A DNA stretch of 64,000 nucleotides from Chionoecetes opilio (taxonomy: Eukaryota; Arthropoda; Malacostraca; Decapoda; Majidae): positions 1 through 64,000 of the forward strand of contig JACEEZ010020544.1 of NCBI GenBank assembly GCA_016584305.1, written 5' to 3'. A program made the translations under genes and the position numbers. The notes under the pieces are model-generated. The model was not told the DNA's origin and did not search any database. It saw nothing but the letters and a program-made list of their open reading frames with translations. Numbering within the stretch: position 1 is the first letter of the stretch; each line of letters opens with the position of its first letter. Positions 26,680 to 37,735 of this stretch are shown in pieces.

Positions 26680-26923
26680 ACATTTGTCGACAGGTCTCAC
26701 AGAGGCAGACGAGTGTTGTTTACATTGGAGCGTTACTCTTGTGACGTCATCAATAACATGCGTAGCCCTGTTGGAGGGAAGAAAAAAAAATTAGCACGCT
26801 TTTTACAAAAGTCGTGTTTTTACGGAAATAAGGCCTGGAAATCAATTATTTTTGGTGGATTAGGTGTTTTGAATGTGTATTTAACATAATTAGGCAAAAC
26901 AAAATTGTGTCTGGACGATTACT
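26680..26923 (-). mobile_element. Right end of TTAA foldback family
   Basis: 26,795-26,923 is the inverse of 626-760 and 4,535-4,665, ending in the family TIR (inverse of AGTAATCGTCCAGAC) at TTAA 26,924-26,927. The opposite end was not found, so this copy is truncated, probably at the minisatellite. Confidence 0.75.
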
Positions 26924-26927
26924 TTAA

Positions 26928-28789
26928 GGGAGAGTTCGCCGTGAATTTTAAATTGCATCTACGGTCATTAATAATTTATATGTTGTGTATATTAGTACTC
27001 TTGTTATCACATGAAAATTTCAAGCTGATCGGATGAAAGGAAAAATTTGAAAAAATAAAGGAATTTATTTTTGTCTGTTTTTTATGAAATTTTGAATTGC
27101 ATCTTCTCAGCCATTTTTTGACCGATTTCCTTGTGACATGAGCATATGATAATTCATTGTTATTCTAACAATTTGTTCTGATAATTTTTTGAAAATTGTT
27201 TTCTAATTTTTTTTTTAATTGTTAAAAAAAAAAAAAAAAAATTAGGATAATTTTCCCATATATCAAAACTAAGACTTAAAAAAAAAAAAATCAGAAGAGA
27301 TTTTTCTACGATTTTTGATTTTGTGTATCCTAAAGTTTCGTGAAAATTGTGCCAAAAATAAAAGCAGAAATTAATTTTATGTTCATTTTATACTAGTTTT
27401 GAGAAAAACGAGTTTCAAGTTTTGCTAAAGTTTCTGCGCTCCAGTGAAGGTACTATACTGTCAATGCTACTTGCATATGAATTTTATGGGATCAGTAATC
27501 ACATATCAATGCATGCATAAAAGGATCTGCACCTTGTCCCCCTTTATAAAGGTATTAATTAATCACTCAAAGGCGAGGGTGTCAGGGCGCGCCACGCCCC
27601 TCATTGTTGCAAGGTTCGATCAAAATTCACCAGGTGCATAGCTTTCGGTTGGAATTTCTTTGTCTGTTCCTCTTCTTGTTTATTGTCTTCTTCGGTGTAA
27701 TTCTTATCTTTTCTCTCTTTTCTAGTCCTTTTTGGATGTATACATTTGTTCCAAAAAATTTGTGAACAGGTTGCACTTTTCATATCCAAAATTGTGTTCC
27801 AGAATTGTTACCTGGTTAACAAACTTCACCCTGAAGATTGCTGTATTTTTTTCTTTTTTAACCCTTGCACGCACGGTGACGCGATCGCGTCAAAACGGGC
27901 CCGTCTGCAATCTGAGCTTTTGACGCGAATTGCGTCAAAAAACAGTTAAAAATTCACCAAAGATAAAGTATTTATCAGAATTGCGTCAAAATTTTCTGCG
28001 TCAAAGATCCAACCTAGACCTAAAAAATAAACTAATTATCAACTCTCGTGTTAGTGGATGTGAAATGATAAGGGTTTGTGTGTCATTTTCCACTCAGCAG
28101 GCAGCCTGTGCGCGCGAATTGTCGTCCCTTTAAAACGTGTCCCGAGCTGGCCATAATGGCCATATGAAAATTATAATGGTAGCGTTGGAATCCTCATAAA
28201 AATCCGTTTTTATTGGCATATAAACCATAAAAAGTTGACTCAGGAAGTTTCGAGCTACGAAGTGGTGAACGTAAATATTTCTTATTTCTCTTTACTCAAT
28301 ATTTTTTCGGAGTCGGTAAATTCCGCTATTTATTTGCATTTCTTGTTATTTTTTTCTTTCATAAGGCAGAATAATCTCTTGCAAAACCAATGATATATAA
28401 TAATGCCAGGAAAAAAGAATACACATTGGTGAAATTGATAACATAAAAAAATAATTCGCCGCCCAGTTTGGCCATTTCGCGGGGCCCCTTAGGGAGCATA
28501 AGACGGATGTTGCAGTGGACGGAAAAAACTTATTAAACTTTTCGTGCGTGAAAGGGTTAAGGCTTAGTTTTGATATATGGGAAAATTATCCAAAATTTTT
28601 TTTTTTTATTTTTTTTTTTTACAAGTTTTGAAAGTTTAAATGCCCCTCGCTATGGGCTTTTAAATTTATGTCCGGCTGAAAAAAAAATCCACCATTCGAA
28701 AGCCAAAGGATAGGGTGTTGCCATAAACCATATAACTCAAATTCGTATATTAAAAAATTATTTTCATATTTTCACGGCGGACTCTCCCC
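26928..28789. mobile_element. TTAA-flanked element (GGGAGAGTTCGCCGTGAA ends)
   Basis: The ends GGGAGAGTTCGCCGTGAA and GGGGAGAGTCCGCCGTGAA (inverse) sit directly inside TTAA at 26,924-26,927 and 28,790-28,793. The interior repeats a 28-bp word in both orientations (27,243-27,270 and 28,563-28,590). It shares its left TTAA with the end of another element. Without its nested insert (27,862-28,556) it is about 1.16 kb and non-coding. Confidence 0.88.
27862..28556. mobile_element. Nested piggyBac-like element (CCCTTGCACGCACG)
   Basis: TTAA at 27,858-27,861 and 28,557-28,560 flank the ends CCCTTGCACGCACG and CCCTTTCACGCACG (inverse). CCC-starting TIRs with TTAA duplication are typical of piggyBac. 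GACGCGATCGCGTC and GCGTCAAAA words recur inside. No transposase; 695 bp. Confidence 0.88.
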
Positions 28790-28790
28790 T

Positions 28791-29454
28791 TAATGAATAC
28801 TGCAATGTCTTGTTATTTGAAGTGGTCAGGCCTATGATCAGGCCGGAGTGGTGAAGGGCGGAGGTGGAGGCGTTATTGTGGTTGGCCTCAAGTGGTTCAT
28901 CAAACCATCACAGCGCGGCGATTATAATCATTGAGGCGTCAAGGAAGCTATTCAGGCTTAATAGACGCGGCACTGATATTTGCTATGTCGATAAGACACG
29001 TCCTATTGTTTTTTAACACTATGTGCAAAGAGTCTATATACAATTCTCTCATATTCAGTACACTTCCAGACCCTCGCGGGAGTAACATCTTTCGGCCACC
29101 ACAAATTACACGTGTCACTTTGCAGGTAGGCGGCAGGTAGACCACCACAATTGGTGCAAATTTAAAGAACGACGGCCAATGAGCAGCCGTTTCAAATTAA
29201 GGTGCTAATATAAGGTGAAAATGCTTTATACTAATGGGAAAGTTCAATTATCCTATCCCAGTAGCTACTCATCATTTACTTAAATTACCTTAATTAATAC
29301 CCATTACCATTATAACTATATATATACATCCCTACGCACCCCCTTTGATGAGTGGACAATACCCCCTCACAAGGGGGGGGGGGGACAAACCACCACTCTG
29401 CCAATTATTGAGAGGGTGGTTGGCGGATAATTTCCACATTCATCACCAAAATAA
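28791..29454 (-). mobile_element. Truncated LTR, copy A
   Basis: Diverged copy of the LTR at 63,176-64,000 and of the composite LTR at 44,880-50,693. Shared blocks are AATACTGCAATGTCTTG, AGACGCGGCACTGATATT, GATAAGACACGTCC and GGCCACCACAAA. The end GGATAATTTCCACA is kept. The other end is cut at the TTAA element. No internal retrotransposon sequence is attached. Confidence 0.75.
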
Positions 29455-29514
29455 CATTGTTTGTTTGTTTGTTTAGAGGATAATTCCTCAGAGCCATAGT
29501 GATCTACCGCTGCA

Positions 29515-30320
29515 GCTTAGTGTTGGCCGAAGCCACCACCCCGGGAGGGGGGTCACAACCCCCCGGCTAAAGGCCTCTTCCATTTGTGCCCAAGTTGCAT
29601 GAACCAGTTCTTTCAGTTCAGGGTTGGGTTCTGGGTTCAGGGTTGGGTTCGCGTGTCACAAATGGAACACAAAAACCCCGTTTTTTGTTTACAAACATAC
29701 TCAGCTGGCGAGGCAATTTAAGAGAGAGCGAGAGAGATAACGAGAGAGAGAGAGAGAGACAACGAGAGAGATAAAAAGAGAGATAACGAGAGATAACGAG
29801 AGGGAGAGAGAGATATATCGAGAGAGATAACAAGAGAGAGATAACGAGATATAACTCAGCTAGCTGCTATATGAAGGGATCATATCAAGTTTAAGATCGC
29901 GGGAACGCATGGCCCAGCCATGTATGCCTCTTTTATGCCGTCTGACATCCTCTCCGACTCGTGCATGCGGAAAACCCTTCACGATAAGAGAAATAGGGCC
30001 CAAGGCGACCATTGTTTGTTATAAACTGAAAACTCTACCCAAGCTACCCACCTCTCAACGTGAGTAGAGAAAGTTCACGGGTTTTGGTGATTCACTACGC
30101 GCTTTGCCTCGGACCCAGGTTTTCGTGCGCAAATGGAACGCCTGAACTCTTGGGTTCCGTGAACTGGTTCTTGAAATGTAATGTCGCAAATGGAAGAGGC
30201 CTTAACACCCGGTACCCATTCACTGCTGGGTGGACAGGGGCTCGGGTTTTAAGAAAGACCACCCATCTACCTTCGCTCTGCCCGGGGATCGAACCCGGGA
30301 CATTTGATACTTTATATATG
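29515..30320 (-). mobile_element. SINE family 1, split by a MITE
   Basis: The two parts (29,515-29,570 and 30,203-30,320) join into one SINE in reverse orientation. The first carries the CGAAGCCACCACCCCGGGA block. The second carries the ACCCGGTACCCATTCACTGC block and a tRNA-like B-box (inverse of GGTTCGATCCCCGGG) near 30,280-30,300. A Harbinger-like MITE splits them. Confidence 0.82.
29571..30202. mobile_element. Harbinger-like MITE with TAA duplication
   Basis: The ends AGGCCTCTTCCATTTG are perfect 16-bp inverted repeats. TAA lies on both sides (29,568-29,570 and 30,203-30,205), and the SINE sequence it interrupts has a single TAA. A 3-bp TAA target is the PIF/Harbinger hallmark. The subterminal word GAACTGGTTC-like is repeated inverted. 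The centre holds a GAGAGATAAC-type simple repeat (29,721-29,850). 632 bp, non-coding. Confidence 0.88.
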
Positions 30321-30552
30321 TAGCCTATATTAAATTCGCGTAGAAAGAAAAAAAAAACCTGTGTTAAACCCACAGAGTTGTAGGCTACAATGTGGTTGAA
30401 CCTACCGTATTCCTACCTATCGTAAATGATGATTTTCCAGAATATCCTTGGAGTGAGTTGGTCCCGCCAGCTCTGTGTTGAGTGTTTTCTGTGTTATTGT
30501 TGTCAGCTGATCACGAGTGTCTACTTTTCCTTCCTATTTCCCTTGCCTCATT
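30321..30552 (+). other. Upstream region of EIF4E2
   Basis: Holds the presumed promoter and 5' UTR. I see no clear TATA box; no other gene. Confidence 0.4.
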
Positions 30553-30581
30553 ATGTCCACGATGGTCAACAAATATGACGC
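30553..30581 (+). CDS. EIF4E2: EIF4E2 exon 1 (coding part)
   Basis: MSTMVNKYDA with the last codon split after GC by GTAAGT. It resembles the MNNKFDAL start of vertebrate 4EHP; the second Met (MVNKYDA) is an equally good start. Confidence 0.85.
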
Positions 30582-32881
30582 GTAAGTATACATCTACGTA
30601 GAGTACAGTATATGACAATGATTCCATGGCTGATGTGTGTTGTAGTGAGAAAATGATGGGTACACGTTGCCTTGTGGGGAATTTCGGTATTTCGATAGTG
30701 AGCAAGTGAGCACTGATATTTTTGTTAAATTTGTACTTTCAACCAGTAATTGAGTAAGAGATTAAAAGTACTAGTAAATATGCAGTTTAAACCAATATTA
30801 CCTATTGAGCATTACTTTCCTGACATAACTGGGGGGGCTGCACCCCCCAGACCCCCCTTCTAGTTAACTAACCTAACCTTGGCATTGATTACGTAACCTT
30901 ACCTCACTGGGTGGGGGTTCCCCCCCTAGACCCCACTTCTGGCTTTTTTCATTTCCGACAGCTGTTGTAGGGGTTATAAAGGTACCTGGAACTGTCGTCG
31001 ATTGGAATTCTTGCCGAAGTCGTTGGGTGTTCCAATTTTTTCACGTCGGCGAGTGCTCCTATTTTTGACGATAGGGTAATTATGGAGGAGAGTTTCACGT
31101 TCGTTTTCAGAGACACCAACTACTTTTTCTTGGCCTACAATAGGTGCTTGTTCTAATGGTGCTAGTTTTATTTTGCGCAAACCAAAAAAAAATGAAAACT
31201 AACCTAACCTTATGTTTTAATGAAACCTAACCCAACCAACCCAACCCAACCCAACCTAACCTAACCTAACCTAACCTTAAAGGTTTTAAAGAAACCTAAC
31301 CTAACCTTAACCACAAAAATATTTTTTTTTTTTTTTTTTTTTTTTTGATTTGCGCAAAATAAAACTAGCACCATTAGAACAAGCACCTATTGTAGGCCAA
31401 GAAAAAGTAGTTGGTGTCTCTGAAAACGAACGTGAAACTCTCCTCCATATTAACCGACGATAGTTCTAGTTATTGACCTTGAGTCAGGTTATGTTGACCA
31501 GTTGACCAATGTTCTCTGTTGCCGTTTCGGCGAGTTCCTATCGGCGACAGGGTAAATTTTTGGTAAAATTCTAGTGTTTGCCCATACTCTCCCACTTCCC
31601 CCAAACAAGTTTGGGGACCTGTGGGAATGCGGTGTTTTCGGGTGGGGAACAAATTATGCGTCGGAAACACGAAATTTAAGAGTTGTGGAGTGGGGTAAAA
31701 TTCCCTAGATCTAGGGTAATTTCCTTATATCTAGAGAAATTTGCCTAACCAAAATTAACCTAACCTAACCTAGCGGGGGGCTTGACCCACCGATAACCTA
31801 ACCTAACCAAATACAACCTACCCTAACCTAAACAAATCTAACCTAACCTCCTAGCGGGGGGGTTGGGTGGGTTCTCGACACTTCAGTCATCATTCTGTGA
31901 GGATCGGCAGCTTCACACATTTCTTGACTGAAGAAATCCAATGAATTTTCCCTAGTTCTAGGGAATTTTTTCAACACCCCTAACTCAAAAACTGTGTGTT
32001 TGCGACGCATGTTTTGTACCCCAGCCAAATATCCCGCATTCCCCCAGTTCCCCAAGCTTGTTTTGTGGGAGAGGGGGAGTATGGGCAAACACTAGAATAA
32101 TACCCATTCTCTCTATGAGCTTCCGTCGCAAATCACTACTTTCGGAGATAATAAGATGTTTTTAATAGGAAAGAGTGTATATGAGATATGAAAATTAAAC
32201 AAACTAACCACACCTTTTGACTCACTAACCTAACCTAACCTAATCCCACGCTTTAACCTAACTAAAGCCAAATCTGCATTAAAAAAGGGTCAGCAGCAAG
32301 GGAAGAACAGAGGCGATGCAGGTCACAAGAGGAAGAAGAGTGAGAGGCACGTAAACACTTGTCTCTCTCCTCCCTATGAACAACATTTCATAATTTCCAA
32401 AAGTAATGATTTGCGACGGAAGCTCATTGAGAGAATGTTTTCTAGAATCCAATAAGGTAAACAGAAACCACACTCCCAATTGTGTAGGGAATTTTGGTCC
32501 TATATTTTTTTTATAGTGTAAAATAATACCTTTCCATAAACTGTTATAAATACAACTCCTAATGATGAGAACGAAACGTTCAGGATACTTAAAACCACCG
32601 ATCGTGTATTGGTTTAAACTGCTCATACACCAAAAAAGTGCTCTTTTCCCATGTATTTTGATGTGTTAAGAATGATGGTCACATTAAAAATCGTTGGAAA
32701 TGCCTCATTTTGCAGTTATACCCCCTCCTTCATAACAAACCTGGGAACTTGTCAGGAATAAGGTGTTTTGGGCGGGGAAAGTGACAACGAGTGTTGTACG
32801 GTGAATACACAACCTTTTGAGCGAATGGCTATTCGAGCGGAGGAACATTCCAGCGAGTGTCTAGTTAATTAGTAAGATCAT

Positions 32882-32962
<81 letters not shown>

Positions 32963-35900
32963 CACATTTGTGCTTATAGCGCCTGTAGGCAGTGGTGACC
33001 CAGGGCTCTGGAGGTTCACTTGAGGGCTGTGATGGTTGGTCCTCGCCCGTGGTGGCGCAGGCAGGATTTTTATAGTGACGCCTGTGGGATAGAGGCTCAT
33101 ACTTCCCCCCTGTGTCCTCCGATGCACTCGCAATTGAAGGTAGAGTTAATGGGCAGCATGTGGGTGTTCTTAGCCACTCGACGTGTAGAAAGGTTTTAGT
33201 TTTCATCGGGGATCGAACTCTGGTCACCGAGAACGCCAATCGGAGACACTAACCACTCTGCTACCGCCTCCCCAAGATATGCTACTATACACGCAAGGTA
33301 TTAACAAATAAGAACTAAAAAATTGCTTGTTATTTTATTTCAAGTGTATGCCAATAGTATTTTAAAATCTGAATTATACAAACTATCATAATACATAGGT
33401 AACTTATTTTATTTGAATGGTGTGCGCCAATAGTACCGTAAAACACTATTATATTAATTATCATATACACTAAAGCACTAAAGGTTTAAAGGTTCTTTAG
33501 GACGGGTTCTTTAATGAACAAATGATTATACACTACGTACTCAGATTGCATGCAGTAATGGATGTTGTGCCCAGGGCAACAAATCAACTTTTTTCTTTAT
33601 TATATTAAAGCTTCTGTAAGTTTCCCTGGGATAATTTATATACAAAGAATATTCTATATTCTATTCACAATATTTCTGTACACAAAGTTTACCAGCACAT
33701 ATGTATCTTATGTTATGAAAATTGTATTAAGGAGATAAAAACATTGCACATGTTCCAGTGGTGATATATCTTCTCTTACTGTCTGCTTTATGGGGCTGAT
33801 AGTTAGCGGACTATTTGCTTTTTATATGCTCTTAGCCAGTCTCCTTATGATGTAAGAATAAAAAAAAAAATTATAAAGGAACACTTCCTGCACCTGACAT
33901 CTTGGAAGGAAATTTCTAATTTATTATTAATACATTATAACAATCACCAAGTCTTGTTCCATTTATTGTGCACATCTGTGTCACACACCAACCTAAACTG
34001 TCACTGATATTTGTGGTTGTAAATATGATGCCTTGTTTATTGATCTGCAGACTCAAGAATAATGAGGATTCTGGTGATGAAGACATTGGCAACAGGGACC
34101 TGAAGGAGATGGAAAAACCTTTGGTAAGTTCTCCAGTTGTGTTTGTGATTATAACTTGTCTTGGCATTGAAAGGCCTAAGGGTTTTGTATTTATAGAATG
34201 GCTAACATGCATGCTGAATATTAAAAGTTTCGAACACTTTTGGGCGCTGAAAAAAAAGTTATTGACATAAATCCTTGAAATTTTGGATGATGTTTGTCAA
34301 TGAAGTGCTCTTCAATTAACTGGAAAACACAATCAGCTACACCCATTATAAGATAGAGTTCATTGCTTTATTTCAATTATTACTGATGGTCTAGGTTACT
34401 GTGAAAATGCCCATATACAGTAGACCTCTAAATTGGACCTCTTTACTCTGCATATCGGAATTTGGGCTCTTCCAGGGCTCTGTACACCTACAGTTAAACC
34501 TCTTTAAGTCTGAACAATAGGGACTCTACCCATTTCCAACTTATGGAATATTACGACATCCGAAATTCACACCCGTACAATAAATGCAAAAAAAATACTA
34601 CAGGTTGACCATCACTAATCCGGCAATCAATATTCCGGTTCCATCAGTTTTCCGGCATGAATTTCGGAGCGCAGTTTCAAATTTCCCGGGTTGGCTCGCC
34701 ACTGTTTTCGGGAGGCTTCTTCTTCTTGTGACCTTTTCTGCTTAGTATTGCTTTGTAGGTCGTCTGTCAAGCTCGAGCTCGAGCTTGACACATATCTTCC
34801 TTCTTTGCCACTCTGTAGCCCTTTCTTTCCCTGCCAATGGAAGGCGCCTGCTCCCTGGCGCCGTTTGTTTTGATGGCGCTGTACCCAGAATCAGCTGTAT
34901 GCTCACCTTCTGACAGGAAATCAACGTTGCAGTGGTATAGATGGAAACAAACGTGGGGGTGACCTGGCATGTAGGAGACAGGGGGAGTAAGTTACTCTAT
35001 AAAGCAAGAGCAGGCACCTTGGAAGTCAACGGAAGGAACAGGGAACTGGAGAACCAGAATTGTAGCTGCAGGTAGGAGAGAAAGGAACCGTAGAACATGT
35101 CATTGTGGAATGCAACAGTATAGGAGTCAGAGGGAAAGCTTATAGCGTCAATAGTAAAGTCCTAGGCAGAGAGGACTGGACTGGAGACTAGAGCAGAAGA
35201 CGGGGCCCTGTGAAACGGGGCCCTTTATACAGCATATACAGGAGTCCGTTATACGAGCATTCGTATAACAGATGTGTAAATTAGGGTCTATTTTCATATA
35301 CGAGATCGAAAATCCATGATACGACATTCAAACTGGGGTGGAGTAAATATCAAGTCAAAATGCTTGCCATACCACTCCCAGGCTGGACAAGGGGGATTTG
35401 GTTGACCCCAGTGAGGTCACCTCTAGCAAGCCTTGACCTGAAGGGTAATTAAGCATATGGCGCGGCCTGACATTTAGGGGTAGTTAGCAGGTGTGCGGCC
35501 CCAACCTTGGGACCTCAGTCAGGTCTCCTCTAGCAAGGCGTGACCTGAAGGGTAATTAAGCATATGGCGGGGCCTGACCTTTAGGGGTAATTAGCAGGTG
35601 TGAGGCCCCAACCTTGGGACCGCTACAGTACCTTCTCTTGTATCACGCGGTGTCCCCTACATTACAACGTCTTTTTTGCTTGTTATGCATGTTTTATGTT
35701 TAATTAATGTGCAGTTATGTTATTTTGTGTGCTATTTTCCCTTTCAGAATGCTTTTTCTACAGAATAGGTAGTACAGTGTGGGTAATATAGACGCTGTGT
35801 GTTTGTTGTGTTTGCTATAGATTATTTTAGCTTGAAAAACGTTTTTTTTTTTTTTTTTTTTAAATTGATGGGGTCCTGGAACCAAACCTATATCTTACCA

Positions 35901-36695
35901 TTAGTTATGTGTTTCGTTATACGAGATTTCGCTTTACGAGTATGCCAGGTGGAACCTAACTGCTTGTATCTTCGGGACCTCCCTGTATAGAGTCAGGGAA
36001 CAAAACATCAATAATCCGGAAATTTCAAAAATCCGGCAGTCCTAAGGTCCCGTGGTTGCCGGATTAGTGATGGGCAACCTGTATATGTAAACTAGAATAA
36101 ATAATACAATAAATAAAACACAAAATCAACACTTGCTTGTTTTGATGCAGGAGGTGAGTCTTGTCAGCAGATTGAGGCTTTGTGTGTACACTATTTTTCA
36201 GCCACTACTCTGAATCACTACGCTAGCGTAAATCAGTTGAACAAAATTAATGTCAGTCCTTTAATAGAAAGCAAAGTCAAGGTGAAGGGATTAGATCATA
36301 CAACCACTCCAAGGTAATCCAAGTAACATTTGAAACATTTTGAAACATTTAATAATAGCCACATAAATACAATAATGTTTGTTTACAACTTAGAAGGCCA
36401 GTAGGAGTACTTAGTAGACGTAGATCACGGCAGGCCGTTGTGATGGCAAGGCTTGTGTCCGCAGCCTCCAGTAGAAGTGAAGCCAGGGGACCATCGCCTA
36501 CAGTTCACCTACAACATCTGGTTCAGCAGGAGAGCGCCAGGCAAACAGGCAACCACACAAAACTATGACCAAAACCTCAAGTTGATTGGCAGGTCAGTGG
36601 TGGCACACTTGAAAGGACTTGTGAGTACAATAAACCCTTCATGCTCGCGGGTTTCAGGCTCGCGGATTTGATTACTCGCGGTTTTTCAACTCCCC

Positions 36696-36747
<52 letters not shown>

Positions 36748-37477
36748 CCCTCCTCCCAATTGCTTGCTCTCTACAGGGGCCTCATCCGCCCATGTATGGA
36801 GTATGTCTCACATGTTTGGGGAGGATCCACTCATACAGCTCTCCTAAACAGGGTTGAGTCAAAAGCTTTTCGTCTCATCAACTCCTCTCCTCTGACTGAC
36901 TGTCTTCAATCTTTAAATCACCGTCGCAATGTTGTTTCTCTTGCTATCTTCTACCGTTACTTTCATGCTCACTGCTCTTCTGAACTTGCTAACTGCATGC
37001 CTCCCCCACTCCCGCGGCCTCGCTGCACAAGACTTTCTACTCATTCTCATCCCTATTCTGTCCATCTTCCTAATGCAAGAGTTAATCAGTATCTTTACTC
37101 TTTCATCCCTTTCACTGGTAAACTCTGGAACTCTCTTCTTGTTTCTATTTTTCCACTTTCCTATGACTTAAATCTTTTCAAAAGAAGAGTAACAAGACAC
37201 CTCCCTCACTAAATTGGCCTACCCCTCTGTTTTTATTTTATTCTCTTACTGTCTTCTTTATAGGGACTGGCGACGAAGCGGGCTTTGTGTTACCCATTTT
37301 TGTTGTGCCCTTGGCCAGTTCCTTGTGATGTAAAAAAAAAAAAAAAAAAAAAAAAAATGGGTAAATGAATGACTAATGTCATGCTCGCGGATTTACGATA
37401 CTCGCGGGTGTCTCTGTTCCCTAACCCCCGCGAGCATGAAGGGTTTATTGTACTGTGTAGATCATCTCATGATATTT

Positions 37478-37556
<79 letters not shown>

Positions 37557-37643
37557 GCTTCTCCGCTCTCGCCTCTCTCTCCTGCTCTCGCTCTCTCTCG
37601 CTCTCGTCTCGCTCTGTCTCTGCTCTCTGCACTCGCTCGTCCG

Positions 37644-37735
<92 letters not shown>

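Noticed and set aside
25821..26680. A 240-residue His/Thr frame on the - strand
   Set aside because: All but the first ~70 residues are (GT)n minisatellite; only the N-terminal part was kept, with low confidence.
34767..34790. A 24-bp perfect palindrome as an operator-like site
   Set aside because: It occurs again at 59,013 inside repeat-derived sequence, so it is part of a dispersed repeat.
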